A stretch of DNA of 64,000 bases, taken from Orobanche coerulescens. Its lineage: Eukaryota > Streptophyta > Magnoliopsida > Lamiales > Orobanchaceae. Within the stretch, counting starts at the first letter, position 1. Each line of letters begins with the position of its first letter. Made by a program: the position numbers and the translations under genes. Positions 47,238-59,806 of this stretch are shown one piece after another. The stretch lies in assembly GCA_033398695.1 (NCBI GenBank), contig CM065819.1:8419501-8483500 (forward strand), given 5' to 3'. The notes below the pieces were generated by a model. The model had not been told where the DNA came from and did not search any database. It saw only the letters and a list, made by a program, of their open reading frames with translations.

Positions 47238-47620
47238 GTGCGGGTTCGGCGGGGCCTACGAGGATTCATGGCACAGGTCCATGGGATCAGAACTTAGTGT
47301 GTGGTGCTGAGGTCCAATCGTGCGGGTCTGATGAGGCCTACGATGATTCATGGCACAGGTCCATGGGATCAGGACACAGTACGTCCAACCGTGCGGGTTC
47401 GACGGAACCTACGGTGACACGTGACACAGGTTCACGGGGTCGGGACTGGTTGTGGTGATTGTTGTGTTGGCTCAATCCGTGTGGGTTGTTGAACCTACGG
47501 AGACTTGTGGCAAGGGATCACGGAGTCATGAGCATGATTGATTGTTGTGATTGTTGTGATTGGATTAGTCCTTGCGGGTTGTTGAACCTACGGAGACACG
47601 TGACAGAGGATCACGGTGTC
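47238..47620 (+). repeat. Degenerate minisatellite, A2 5' LTR
   Basis: Monomers of about 70-95 bp start with GTGCGGGT or GTGTGGGT (47238, 47321, 47392, 47477, about 47573) followed by GCCTACG/ACCTACGG, a CACGTGACACAGG-like block and GGGGTC/GGGATCA. Counterpart at 53238-53620. Monomer blocks resemble those of element H (61083-61237). Confidence 0.75.
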
Positions 47621-47940
47621 ATGAATCATGTTTTGTAAATCAAACTTTTTGTAAGATAGTCTTAAGAAAAGAATGTTGGGCCGAGCCCCACGAGATTTGT
47701 GGAAATATTTTCGTACTGTAAATTGTTGAAATACAATTTTGAGATTTCGGTTAAGACCCTAAGATTTTCGAAAGGTTTTGAAATTCTAAAAATTCCCGAG
47801 ATGATAATCTTATTTTCGAATGCTTCATAGCTTATCTTCCCTTGTGAAAACCTCCCGGGAATATTTTGATACTTGATTATTATATTTGATTCAATATTAT
47901 TATTTGCTTGTTACATTTCGTATGATTTGATACTTGCACT

Positions 47941-47981
47941 AGTAAAACAGTGGAGTTTTACTAATCCCCGAGAAATCGGGG
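47941..47981 (+). other. Conserved double hairpin, A2 5' LTR
   Basis: AGTAAAAC-AGTGGA-GTTTTACT (47941-47962) then CCCCGA-GAAA-TCGGGG, a GNRA-type loop. 3' LTR counterpart at 53941-53982, where the first stem has one mismatch. Located about 1.7 kb after TATA, so transcribed if R or U5 extends there. Confidence 0.65.
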
Positions 47982-48364
47982 GGTGGATGTCTGTTTTGCG
48001 TCCAGGTACATGAAGATTCAGGGGAGCAGTCACAGGATTGGCACAAGAGGATGACGAGCTGCGATACTAATCAAGAGTCGAGAGTTGGTAGAGTTTGATT
48101 GTATTGTTAGAGTTGATTCAGTCTTCCGCTGTATTGTGTTTCGACCCCTGTGTGGGTAATGTTGTTAGTCAGTTCTGTTGATAGAGTTGTGTGACCTCAT
48201 CGGTCTGTGTGTTTATGTGTAAGTGACCTTAATGGTCTGGATTATTATATTGTTTGACCCTGGCCGGGCAAGCATTTGGTTGTTTATGGATGTTTAGTCT
48301 GGTAGATCCTTGTGGAAAGGGTCTACGGCGTGTAATATTCCCATACGGTTTTGGGGGTGTTACA

Positions 48365-49675
48365 TTTATGGTATCGGAGCCTAGGTTGCGGAAACCTAGG
48401 CTTTCGGGTCGAGTCGAGTCGTGGTTTGTCGAGTAATGTGTTGTCTTGTCGTTAGAGTCGTCAGGTGACAAGTTGAGTTGTGCGTAGTCACAACGTGTCG
48501 GATATGTTGTCGGATGAGATTAGTATCATGGGCGACCGTCATCTCCGTGCGGCCTGTGGACGTAAGTCTCCTCCTTTATGCCTAATACATGTGTATCTCG
48601 ATTTTATCTTAATGAGTTAATTGCGGTGCATGATTTTATTTACACAGTATTGTGTAATGTAGTTGTGTTTAATACTTGTGGCACATAGTATGAGTATAGC
48701 TGAGCGTATTGCTGTTTTACTTTTGAACCACCGTGTGGGGTGGTATGGTGTGAGAGATGTAAACCTTGATGGGTTCTGTGAAGGTATCAACGGTAGAGTT
48801 TGTGAGAAACTCTGATGAATGATTTTGCTGTGTGTTTAAACTTGATACCACGAGATGCATTTGATTGAATTGGCGACCCTGGCTGCCATATGAGTATGTG
48901 GTTTTAAATTCGTCTATTTTTGGAATGTTGTAATTTTTGTCCAGTTTGAGAATTTTTGTAGAAATCGATTTTTGGAAAATATTTTGGTGGTGCGGTCAAA
49001 CCACGGTTTATGTGGATTTTCCAAATTTGTTAAAATTAGACAAATGGGCCGTGTATTTCCAATGACGCAATCAAACGGTATTTGAAAAATGCATTTTGAA
49101 GTACTCCGGACAAAGTAAAATACTACCGTCGTTTTGGTTAGGAACTAAAGGATTTTTGGGAAACTTTTATTTTGCAGAACGATTTTTTGGTTTTCGGAAT
49201 TTTGAACTTCTTATGTCCACATGTTGGGGTTAAGTGGTTGCGATAAGTTGTAGTGTTGTTGTGCTTGCCGGAGGATGTTTCAGTGTTTTCTAAATGCTGA
49301 GATACATGGTTTTTATTAAACGATCGGGGTATTAAAATCGTTTTCGAAAATTTCATTTCACCAAATTTTTCAAACTTGAGAATTTTAAAATTTTATCATT
49401 TGAATAATACCCCGGAAATATTTTATTTTTGCTGCTAGTGTTTGATCCCTAAGATACGTGTGTGGTTGTGACTGTGTTTGATTTTGTAAAATCCAAACAC
49501 CTCTGTTGATGCGACTGTGTGAATTATTTTTGAATGAAGTTCTTAAATTACAGTGTTAGTTCGTGCACTTGTGTGATGACTTGGAGTTGATGCTTTATCG
49601 TGCTGCTACCATCGTCCTATGTTGACGTTGCGATGTTTGTTTGGTTGCGTTATTCTATTTGGTCGTCCCTTCAGT
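48365..49675 (+). other. A2 primer-binding site and untranslated leader
   Basis: Primer site TGGTATCGGAGCCTAGGTT at 48369-48387, initiator tRNA-Met type. The remaining 1.3 kb to the Gag start is AT-rich, with no domain recognised. Part of it resembles the leader of related elements. Confidence 0.75.
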
Positions 49676-50704
49676 ATGCCAAGAGGTCGTGGTCGAGGAT
49701 GTGGTCGTAGTCGTGGTCGTTATCAGGAGTGTGAGAGGGCGACTCCCTCCTTGCCGAGTACCAATCAGCTCAATACAGATCAGGGACATTCAACTAGCGT
49801 TAATGTTGACGTTGACGCCGCCACCATCCTTCGTCAAGTGGTTGATCAGTTAGTGCAGATGAATCAGGCCATATATCGGAATGAGAATCCAGATGGGGAT
49901 AACGGGGATAGTAAGTGGTTACGAGATGTGATGAAGATGCAGCTGCCCTATTTTGTGGGTTCGTCTGACTCGTTAGGTTGGGAAAGCTGGCTCTTCCAGT
50001 TGGACAGAACATTTGAGGTTGTAGCTTGTCCGGATGAAAAGAGGGTACCCATTGCTCAGTACTTGCTTGATAAAGAAGCTGAAGACTGGTGGCAGGCTGT
50101 AGTGCCTGCAGATCGTACACCGACATGGGCTGAGTTTAAGACCGCCATGGAGGCAGAGTATTGCCCGTTGCCTGTTCGTGAACGCAGGATCGTTGAGTTT
50201 TTCTCGGCTACGCCCCAGGATGTGTCGATATCCCAGGCGATAGTCGATTTTAATCGACAGCTGGCTTATGTTCGTGATCAAGTGAGAAGTGAAGCGGACA
50301 AGGTCCGATACTTCAATATGCACATGAAACCCCATATCCGTGAGAGTATGGCTCCGCTCATGTGTACCACCCTGAAAGATTATTAGGACCGAGCTCTAGC
50401 CATCGAGATGGCTATTTCCATGTCAGAAGGTAGCTCAGGAGGTAAGAGGCAGAAGACCTCGAGTAACTTTTTAAGAGGCCAGAGAAGTGAGATTCGTGAG
50501 CCTATTACCTTGTGTTGCCCTTCTGGGAACACTTATCGTTCGTTTGATCAGTCTAAGAATCCTACTCACGAGCCGAGTAAGACAAGCGGCGTGAAGTTAT
50601 GTTTCAACTGTAGCCGTGTGGGCCATACTCAGAAGAATTGTCGCTCGCCGCAAGTTAAATGTTTTAAATGTGGACATGTGGGACATCAGGCGGTACACTG
50701 CTAG
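49676..50704 (+). pseudogene. gag: Chromovirus-like Ty3/gypsy Gag, one in-frame stop
   Basis: Structural Gag of a Ty3/gypsy element. The start at 49676 (MPRGRGRGCGRSRGRYQ) is chosen because the basic RG-rich N-terminus is usual in this group; an in-frame upstream ATG at 49619 exists. The retrotransposon Gag core spans about residues 75-235: LPYFVGSSDSLGWESWLFQLD, KEAEDWWQAV, FKTAMEAEYCP. TAG at 50384-50386 interrupts it after LKDY; the same frame continues DRALAIEMAI. Two CCHC knuckles close it: CFNCSRVGHTQKNC (50600-50641) and CFKCGHVGHQAVHC (50660-50701), then TAG at 50702-50704. Protease and pol are deleted immediately after. Lineage (Tekay/Del-like) inferred from primer, long LTR and Gag. 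Confidence 0.85.
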
Positions 50705-50912
50705 ACCGTCGTTGAGATCTTCGGGAGCCAAGATCCCGCCCCTACGCATGGAGAGCTCAGTGGTGCCCAGTAGCATGGTTGCGTGTTGTATTTGTGTTGT
50801 AATTCGAGTAGAGATTGATATTTGTTGCATGAACTTTTTGGTTTTGTTTGTATTCTACCCTGATATTTTATTTTAAGTTTCGGGACGAAACTTATTTTTT
50901 AATAGGATAGAA
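50705..50912 (+). promoter_or_regulatory. Gag-to-polypurine-tract junction of A2
   Basis: A short decayed continuation of the Gag frame (TVVEIFGSQ after the stop) leads within 170 bp to the palindrome AAGTTTCGGGACGAAACTT (50875-50893), then AATAGGATAGAA and the 3' LTR. All of pol was lost between these points. Confidence 0.7.
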
Positions 50913-53900
50913 TGTAATTTCCGGTATTCTCGTTTTCTGTTATCTCGAATTGTTGGTGTCTTGACGTCGGACATTTTCTTGTTGACGAGAATCGGAGTGA
51001 ATTCTATCATAATACTATATTTGTTTCTACCGCATAGTCGTTGTGGTTGGGTGCGACTTGTTGTCGCGTGCGTTTCTTTGATTAAATGTGTGCATGTGAT
51101 GCGTCGTTAATCGCTTGTTATTGTTTTGAATCATTGCCGGTGGTGTTGTTATGGTCGTCGTGGGGCGTGTTTTCACGCTGTATGTTCTTTCGCGTTGTTT
51201 GTAATGTTTCGCCGTTGGGTGCGATTTTTTTTCCGGTTCTTGTGTATCCCGTTGAGCTTTCCTAGCGGGATATTGCTTCTCCCTACTTGATTTAAGTTTC
51301 GGGACGAAACTTCTTTTAAGGAGGGTAGAATGTAATATCCGCAATTTCGGATTTCTGGTAATTATTTTTTCGGCGGAGGTCCGTATCGACGACTCGCTTG
51401 GGACCATCTTGTCATTCTGAGAATGATTAATTCTGCACTTTTTGTCATCCGAGTTCGTTTCGGTATTGTTTTGTTGAGTTCCGTGTTTCTTAACGACTTT
51501 TCCGCACTTGAGTTCGATTCTTTCGAATCTCATCCGAAACTGTTGGTTTGAGTTTCTCGTAAGTTCATTTGATGTTATTTTTCATGTTGCGAGCTTTGGT
51601 TCGGTTATTCGATCACGTATCGTGACTTTTAGATGTTTTGGGCCATTTTTCGTAATTTTTCAAAGTTTGGGGTAATTACCTTCCGTTGTCGAATTTCGAG
51701 CCTTCGGGTGGTCGGAATCGTGTGTTCTATTAGCTCTTAGATTCGTCTTTGCGAGTACTTCGTGACCGTATCTTCGATTCGTATTCAGGTTCGGGTTTCG
51801 ATGTCATTTTCTTGAGTTCAGTGTTATTAAACGACTTTTCCACGTATGAGTTCGCCTTTGTTAGATCACCATTAATTTTTGGGAACTCCAAAAATTCTGA
51901 ATCTTTGCAATATTATAAAAGCATCGAGTTAGATTTCCAATGGTTCAAACGTTGAGTCAATCGGAGTCCAGACGAGGGAGTTATGGTCGAAATAGCTAAG
52001 TCACTCTCATTTTCCAGATTTGGCGGCGGCTGTCGTGTGCCGCGGCCGCAGTAGCGAGGGCCGCGGCACCTTCTTAAGTCATCTGCCGCGGCACACCCGT
52101 CGGCCGCGGCACACTCGTGTTGCAATTGTTACGGCGACCGTGCATCACCGTGTGCCGCGGCACATGCGGAAGGGCCGCGGCACCTGCCGATCACCGGGGT
52201 AATTTTGGCCCGTGTCGCGGCACACTTCGGTGGCCGCGGCACACCGTGCGATCGACCTATTTAAGGCCTATGATCGTTTTTTCACCATTTTCTCCTTCTT
52301 CTCCTTCTCTTCCGCGGCTGGGGTTGTTCTTATCATGGAGCCATGTTGTTGAGAATCAAATCCATGAAGTCTTGGAGTTAATATCATCAATCATCAATCC
52401 TATAACATCTTCCGATCTACCGAATCAGGTCAGATTTCCTAGAAATCTAATTTTGGGGATTTTGGGTATTTTGTTCGATTTCGTCCGTTTAATCCGATTT
52501 AACTTAGGATTTTGATGGATTGATGATTATTTAGATGTATTATATCATTTTCCTTGTTATTCCATGGTTGGATCGTATCGATTCGTTGTTTTGGTCGAGT
52601 TCTTGATCGACGCCTTGAAGGTGTCTAGTAAAATGTCATAGAGGGGTTTTCGGGCGTTCTACGATTATTCTTCCTCGTATGATCGATGATTTATTGATTA
52701 TATGTTGTTAGGGTCGAATTCTTTTGAAGAACTCGAGTCGGAACCCTCCCGTTCGTTGCCTTATTTGGGGTCCGAGCTTCCCGGTCGAACCGTGTTCTTC
52801 GGAGCGTTCGGTAGCGGTTAGTAAGGCAAGTATCTTATTATACGACTTGTATCTTGTGACTAATAATCACGTATGATAATTATGATGAATTTGCTTGCCT
52901 TCGTAAATATGTTCCGTTTGAATTGGTTGTGTATTCCGCAATTTGAAGGCTTTGTGATAATAGTGTTATATTGGTATACGTGTTAGGTGTTGTGCCATTT
53001 GTGCAGGATTGCGACGTACATATGGATGGTTGTACACTTGGTTGTGCAATGTATTGTGTACCAAACGTGTGTTATATTGGTTGTGTGTCATTGATTGATG
53101 ATAGTTTTGTTGAGAGTATTGAGATTGTGTTATGTGCTTGTGATGTCTGATTTTGTGGTGATCAACATGATTGACTAACTGCGCTCATTGTTGTAGTGTG
53201 AATGTGAATGTGGTGTGCTGGAACGCTAAGTTCACTCGTGCGGGTTCGACGGGGCCTACGAGGATTCATGACACAGGTCCATGGGATCAGAACTTAGTGT
53301 GTGGTGCTGAGGTCCAATCGTGCGGGTCTGACGAGGTCTACGATGATTCATGGCACAGGTCCATGGGATCAGGACACAGTACGTCCAACCATGCGGGTTC
53401 GACGGAACCTACGGTGACACGTGACACATGTTCACGGGGTCGGGACTGGTTGTGGTGATTGTTGTGTTGGCTCAATCCGTGTGGGTTGTTGAACCTATGG
53501 AAACTCATGGCAAGCGATCACGGAGTCATGAGCATGATTGATTGTTGTGATTATTGTGATGGGATTAGTCCGTGCGTGCTGTTGAACCTACGGAGACACG
53601 TGACAGGGGATCACGGTGTCATGAATCATGTTTTGTAAATCAAACTTTTTGTAAGATAGTCTTAAGAAAAGAATGTTGGGCCGAGCCCCACGAGATTTAT
53701 GGAAATGTTTTCGTACTGTAAATTGTTGAAATACAATTTTGAGATTTGGGTTAAGACCCTAAGATTTTCGAAAGGTTTTGAAATTCTAAAAATTCCCGAG
53801 ATGATAATCTTATTTTCGAATGCTTCATAGCTTATCTTCCCTTGTGAAAACCTCTCGGGAATATTTTGATACTTGATTATTATATTTGATTCACTATTAT

Positions 53901-54363
53901 TATTTGCTTGTTACATTTCGTATGATTTGATACTTGCACTAGTAAAATAGTGGAGTTTTACTAACCCCCGAGAAATCGGGGGTAGATGTCTGTTTTGCGT
54001 CCAGGTACATGCAGATTCAGGGGAGCAGTCACAGGATTGGCACACGAGGATGACGAGCTGCGATACTAATCAAGAGTCGAGAGTTGGTAGAGTTTGATTG
54101 TATTCTTAGAGTTGATTCAGTCTTCCGCTGTATTGTGTTTCGACCCCTGTGTGGGTAATGTTGTTAGTGAGTTCTGTTGATAGAATTGTGTGACCTCATC
54201 GGTCTGTGTGTTTATGTGTAAGTGACCTTAACGGTCTGGATTATTATATTGTTTGACCCTGGCCGGGCAATCATTTGGTTGTTTATGGATGTTTAGCCTG
54301 GTAGATCCTTGTGGAAAGGGTCTACGGCGTGTAATATTCCCATACGGTTTTGGGGGTGTTACA
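50913..54363 (+). repeat. 3' LTR of A2
   Basis: A 3451-bp LTR, TGTAATTTCC...GGTGTTACA. It holds the inner junction (palindrome 51294-51312, TGTAATATCC at 51331), the dyad cluster (52022-52250), TATA (about 52257), a minisatellite (53238-53620), hairpins (53941-53982) and the tail. Followed by the right GCACT copy. Confidence 0.9.
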
Positions 54364-54537
54364 GCACTTAGCCAGCCTAGCAGGCCGCACTATAAACCCC
54401 GACTGAGAATTAATGAAGGGATCATTCCAGAACCATTATGTCGTGAATACCATATACGTATAGACCCTTTATCAGATGTCCCGATCAAGTCTTCGGGTCA
54501 TGGTAAAGTCAAACCCTACTGTTGACTAGACACTATA
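54364..54537 (-). other. Continuation of the probable copia LTR beyond A2
   Basis: Resumes the sequence broken at 36189 after GCACT. No coding. Ends CTATA at 54533-54537, directly before LTR G; this would be the left target copy for G, but no right copy was identified. Confidence 0.4.
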
Positions 54538-55470
54538 TGTAACACCCCCAGATCAAACCGGGAATATTACACGCCGTAGACCCTCTCCATGAGAATCCAC
54601 CAGGCTAGACATCAAAACAACACATTACATTACATACTGACGAATCAAAATACCGGACCAACAGACCGATTTGGTCTTTCGTCACTGACTTACAAATCAA
54701 AATACATAAACTCATCCAGACTCATACCCACGCAAGGGTAAAATACTTGCAACAACGAACAATAAGACAGCGGAAAAGACAATACAATGGACTCCGACTA
54801 ACTGAACCCAAAACTGGCCTTCGTGTGATTAGTATCATTCGTCTTTCATCATCCCTCGTACCGATCCTGTGTCTTGCTCCCGAAAACCTGCATGTACCTG
54901 GACACAATACAGATATCCACCCCCCGATTACTCGGGGGTTAGCAAACTCCCTTTGTTTCGCTAGTGCAAGTATAAAGTGCAGATACGAGCCATACACAAC
55001 ACATTCCGAGAATACAACGAAAGACTTCCGAGGTATATTTAGTTAAAAATAGTTCAAGTCTTGAAAGTAGAAACGAAGTAAGTAAGCACTTTGAAAACAC
55101 TTCCAAATCTCGGGAGTTTTGAAAACATTTGAAATTGAAAAGTTCTTAATTCCTCGAAAGTCATTTAGGGTCACAGCCTCAAAGTTCTTTTTCCAAAATA
55201 TAAATCCGTTAACAAAATACGGGGTCCACGGCCCAACCATTTCGATCAAAAAACACAGGGCCAACGACCCGATCATCTACTGCAATTTACTAACAAGGAC
55301 ACATTACACATAACACATTATTCTTATGCCATTCTAGCCAAGCACCAAGACTCGATATATACTGTCTCTCGACCCTGAGCACAAAGCATTGTGATACTCC
55401 GGACAATATCACAATTAACGAAAACATCAACATCATCCTCAAGATGAAAAATACACCTGGTAACCCGCGA

Positions 55471-55690
55471 CCGTACCCCTTAGTATCGGCCCCCATACGC
55501 CCCGTCGAACGCTCCGAGTGGGAAACCACTTCCGCGGCCGTACCCCTTAGTATCGACCCCCAGACATCCCGTCGGACACTCCGGGTGGAAGTTCAACCAC
55601 ACACGCACCCAAGTCCACTTCCGTGGCCGTACCCCTTAGTATCGACCCCCATACGTCTCGTCGAACGCTCCGGGTGGAAGGAACAACACA
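55471..55690 (-). repeat. Minisatellite, three copies, LTR G
   Basis: CCGTACCCCTTAGTATCG recurs at about 55471, 55538 and 55627 (spacing 67-89 bp), followed by CCCCCATACG and CGTCGAACGCTCCG. It lies at the LTR position where A1, B, A2 and H carry other minisatellites. Confidence 0.75.
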
Positions 55691-56787
55691 CACACATTCC
55701 AAAATCACAGTTGCAAACCACAAGCCTCGAAGGTCAATCACAGTATATATAGTCGAGGTACCTTACTAGAATGGCCATATTATCCAACACGTACTCACGA
55801 CCCAGAACTATAACAATTCACAAGGAAGCACAAGATCTCAACAGCACCGAACGACACAACCAATATCACATAAACTCCCATATTCATCCATAACCACGTG
55901 ACTCCAAGCACATAATTTGACAAAAGAATTACACTTTACATTTACCAACGACATAATCATACGCAATGACATCACAAGAAAGTAAGGTGATTCTATACTC
56001 GACACTAGCACACATATTCAACTAAGCATATTAATTCCCGACACACACGGGTCACCTATACAAAAATCATGATGGTAAATATACCGATTCTTTTGAAAAA
56101 TGGTTATTAATATTTATTTAGCACGTATCGACTATTAACAACCATAATATCCACAAAACACGTAATGTATGGGCAAGATACTTGCCTCGATAATCGATAA
56201 CGGACACTCCCACAATCACGGATCAGTCGGGACACCTCGAACACCTACGATTCTCCGGCGAAGACAATGAATACACCCACGATCGAAAAGCTTGAAGAAA
56301 ACGACGAACGGAAGGGTTCCGACTCGAATTCTTTGCGAGAAATCTGACCCTAACATCATACCATCAATAAGTTAACGAACGAATGAGGAAGAATAATCGT
56401 AGAACGCTCGAATCCTCTTTGCGACATTTTATCGAACACCTTCAAGGCGTCGATAAGATACTCAATAAAACGACGAATCCTCGGTGATTCAACCAAGGAA
56501 CAGCAAGGAATTCGACATAATATTGTTTAACAATCATAAATACATCACTATTCTGAGTTAAAACGGATTAAACGGACAAATCGAACAAAATCCCCAAAAC
56601 TAGATTTTAAGAAAACTTGCCTTGATTCGCTGGATTGAAGGATGTTACGTGATGATCAATTGATGTTATGAACTCCAAAATTTCGTGGATTCATAGTATA
56701 ACAACATGTCTTCGACTTCCCAAAGACTCCAGCTGCGTACAGGAAGGATAGGGAATGAAATGAGTGAAAAAATACGACTGCTCGGCC

Positions 56788-56935
56788 ATATTTATAGGCC
56801 TGCCGGACACGGCGCAGCAAACGGCCCAGACAGCGCCGTGTGTCTCGGCCGTGTCTCGGCAGGCTGCCAGTCATGGCCGACCCGGCGCAGGACACGGCGC
56901 TCAGCAGCGCCGTTTTCAGGGCCGTGTCGCACAGG
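56788..56935 (-). promoter_or_regulatory. TATA and GACACGGCGC cluster, LTR G
   Basis: GACACGGCGC and its reverse GCGCCGTGTC alternate between about 56806 and 56930, upstream (minus strand) of CCTATAAATAT. Unlike the other families, the unit itself is not palindromic; the dyad arises from copies in both orientations. Confidence 0.55.
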
Positions 56936-57470
56936 TCTGGGCAGCCCCCTCCAGACAGACCGAAAATTACGTCCGAACCACAACGACGATCCGAACGACC
57001 CCGAAACCCGAACCTGAATACGAATCGAAGTTACGGTTACGAAGTACTCGCAAAGACGAATCTAAGAGCTAATAGAACACACGATTCCGACCACCCGAAG
57101 GCTCGGAATTCGACAACGGAAGTAATTACCCAAAACTTTGGGAAATTACGAAAATGGCCCAAAACGTCCGAAAATCACGATACGCGATCGAAACACCAAA
57201 CCAAAGCTCGCAACATGAATAATAGCATTAAATGAACTTACGAGAAACTCAAAACAACAGTTTCGGACGAGATTCGCAAGAATCGAACTCAAGTGCGGAA
57301 AAGTCGCTAAAAAGCTCGGAACTCTACAAAACGATACCGAAACGAACTCGGATGACAAAAAGTGCAGAATTAAGCATTCTCGAAATGACGAAATGGTCAT
57401 AAGCGAGTCGTCAAAATGGACTCCGGCCGAAAAAGAAATTTACCGAAAATCGAAAATTGCGGATATTACA

Positions 57471-59272
57471 TTCTACCCTCCTTAAAAGAAGTTTCGTCCC
57501 GAAACTTAAAACAAGTAGGGAGAAGCAATATCCCGCCAGGAAAACTCAACGAGATATGCAAGGAAACGTGTAACTTACGCCCGTCGGCGAAACGTTACAA
57601 GCAACGCAAAGGAATATACGGCGTGAAAACACGCTCCACGACGACCAACACAACGTCGCCGTTAGGGATATAACAAAACCAACAAGTGACAAGCGTCATC
57701 AAATGGATAATACAATCAATTCAATTATCCGAACACTCACAAAACACAACGGACGAAAATTAATACGATTGACCAACCCAACGGTACATCAATCAAAACG
57801 CGAGCCAATCGCTGAACAAATACGGAATTCCACCGTCCAAGGGTTGGAAGATCGAAAACGAGACTAATTTTCCGAACTTGGAAAGGTCACAACGATATAT
57901 AGATCAATTTGGGACAATATCAGAACTCGCTCGAATGACAAAGGTGAGAAACAACACCAGGTCAGAAGCATCAACGAACACAGTCGAGTCGTTACGGTTG
58001 GACGAAACAGAAGAGAAAGAAAGAAAAATGTGGGTATTACATCATATCACCTTTAAAAGAGGTTTCGTCCCGAAACCTAGACAACGAGAACGAAGTCTTT
58101 GGAATAGCAACCTTCCCGACCATATCCTCTTGGTCCACATCCGATCTTCATGGCCATTAGTATCGTGGTCACGATCGTGTCCTCTCGCCCATCGGCATAC
58201 TAAGCGGATTCCCACTCAATACGATTGCACAACTTCGCAAAATATTATACTAAAGTACCAACTCAGCACGACATATCACATAAGGTAACCAATAACAACT
58301 CGAAAAGAAAATCCACGAGGTATCCTTTTAAAGGAAATCTTTTGAAAATCCTTGGATTTGTATGCTATTTAAAATAAACTTTAAAAGTACTTTTGGTACC
58401 TCGGGTTGTTTCATCAAAACTTGTAAACGACATACTTTAACCGTCTCATTTGAAATCATTTGAAGTCATCATGCCTCTACGTATCATCATCACCGTTAAC
58501 AACTAACAAGTTAACTATGCAAGATCATCAAATCATTCTTACCTACTCTAACATTTCCAAATCCGAGTTTGAACTTTACATCGAGTGAGATTTTTCATCT
58601 TTCACTATATTTTTTTTTTTTGAAAATAAAAATCGCATTGGTTTTTGAAATAAGATATTTTTATGGTGTGAAAGATTTTTGAAAATCACTCACTCGAATT
58701 ATTTGAAAATACAACAATACGTTAAAAATCATTTTCGAAAATTCTCCCAACACTTCACAAACATCAACGACGGTAATATTTTACAAAATGTCTACATGTA
58801 CTTTAAAACAACTCTTTCAAATACCATCGAGGTTTTATTTGAGAATCCAAGGCCGGCTTGCCAATTCCAAATAATTTTCAAAGTATACACGGAGCCGCCG
58901 ATTAATCGAACCGTCAAAACTTTGTGAAGTTTCCAGGAAAGTGTTTTTGAACACACACAGCAGACATAATTTATCAATTCATCAAACACAATCAAATATC
59001 ACCTAGCAATACGAAAAGTCTTAACACACATTCACGCACAACAGTTGTTATCACTAGACACCACGTAAAGAATACAACTACAGGTGATTGGTCGCAAAAG
59101 TTAGACCTAACGGCTATAATGCGGTTCCATAGCCTCTGCCCAGGTTGATTAGCGCGTGTTACAACAAAGATTAACGTGCGCTAAACACGCCACGTTAGCG
59201 CGCGTTAGGCTCGTATTAAGCATGTGCTAACTTCTCTAATCACCAACACGATTGCAAACATATAAGAGGTAA
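57471..59272 (-). other. Internal remnant of element G and older sequence
   Basis: 57471-57510 is polypurine tract plus palindrome. A second LTR-head junction is at 58041 (TGTAATACCCACAT), with palindrome AGGTTTCGGGACGAAACCT at 58060-58078. 58081-59100 shows no domain. About 59140-59230 has TTAACGTGCGCTAA-like motifs, suggesting a fragment of a C-, B- or F-type LTR into which H inserted. The boundary of G is not resolved. Confidence 0.45.
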
Positions 59273-59806
59273 TGTAATATCCGCAATTTCGAATTTCGGT
59301 AATTTTCTTTTTTTTTTTGGCGGAAGTCCGTTTTGACGACTCGCTCATGACCGTTTCGTCATTTCGAGAATGATTAATTCTGCACTTTTTGTCATCCGAG
59401 TTCATTTCGGTGTCGTTTTGTTGAGTTCCGTGCTTTTTAGCGACTTTTCCGCACTTGAGCTCGATTCTTGCGAATCTCGTCCGAAACTGTTGTTTCGAGT
59501 TTCTCGCAAGTTCATTTAATGTTATTATTCATGTTGCGAGCTTTGGTTCGGTGTTTCGATCACGTATCGTGATTTTCGGACATTTTGGGCCATTTTTGTA
59601 ATTTCCCAAAGTTTGGGGTAATTACTTCCGTTGCCGAATTCCGACACTTCGGGTGGTCGGAATCGTGTGTTCTCTTAGCGCTTGGATTCGTCTTTACGAG
59701 TACTTCGTAACCGTATCTTCGATTTTTACTCAGGTTCGGGTTTCGGGGTCGTCCGGGACGTCGGAGTGGCCACGGCCGAGTCACGGCCGGGCGAGGCTTT
59801 GGCGAG

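Larger units (their letters stand above)
46030..48364 (+). repeat. A2 5' LTR, part 2
   Basis: Resumes the A2 LTR after element B with the GC-rich dyad cluster, TATA, a roughly 70-95-bp minisatellite, the double hairpin and the tail ending GGGTGTTACA. Corresponds to about 52010-54363 of the 3' LTR. Confidence 0.85.
36190..54363 (+). mobile_element. Element A2: chromovirus-like, gag-only, containing element B
   Basis: 5' LTR is 36190-37251 plus 46030-48364, primer site 48369-48387, gag pseudogene 49676-50704, polypurine tract ending 50912, 3' LTR 50913-54363 (about 3.4-3.5 kb each). Perfect GCACT duplication. Element B interrupts the 5' LTR. Protease and pol are missing between the Gag knuckles and the polypurine tract. 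The LTRs look very similar outside the GC-rich dyad cluster, so insertion is recent. Confidence 0.9.
54538..57470 (-). repeat. LTR G of an A/B-related element
   Basis: Minus strand TGTAATATCCGC (57470) to GGGGGTGTTACA (54538), about 2.93 kb. No primer site on its lower side, and a polypurine tract with the palindrome (57489-57507) on its upper side, so it is a 3' LTR. Contains hairpins (54921-54962, the first with a bulge), a three-copy minisatellite and a TATA box CCTATAAATAT (56788-56798). Confidence 0.8.

Noticed and set aside
56706..57235. Overlapping frames of 102-131 codons near LTR G
   Set aside because: Three frames overlap in a GC-rich promoter cluster and LTR head; no domain recognised, and related LTRs do not keep the frames.
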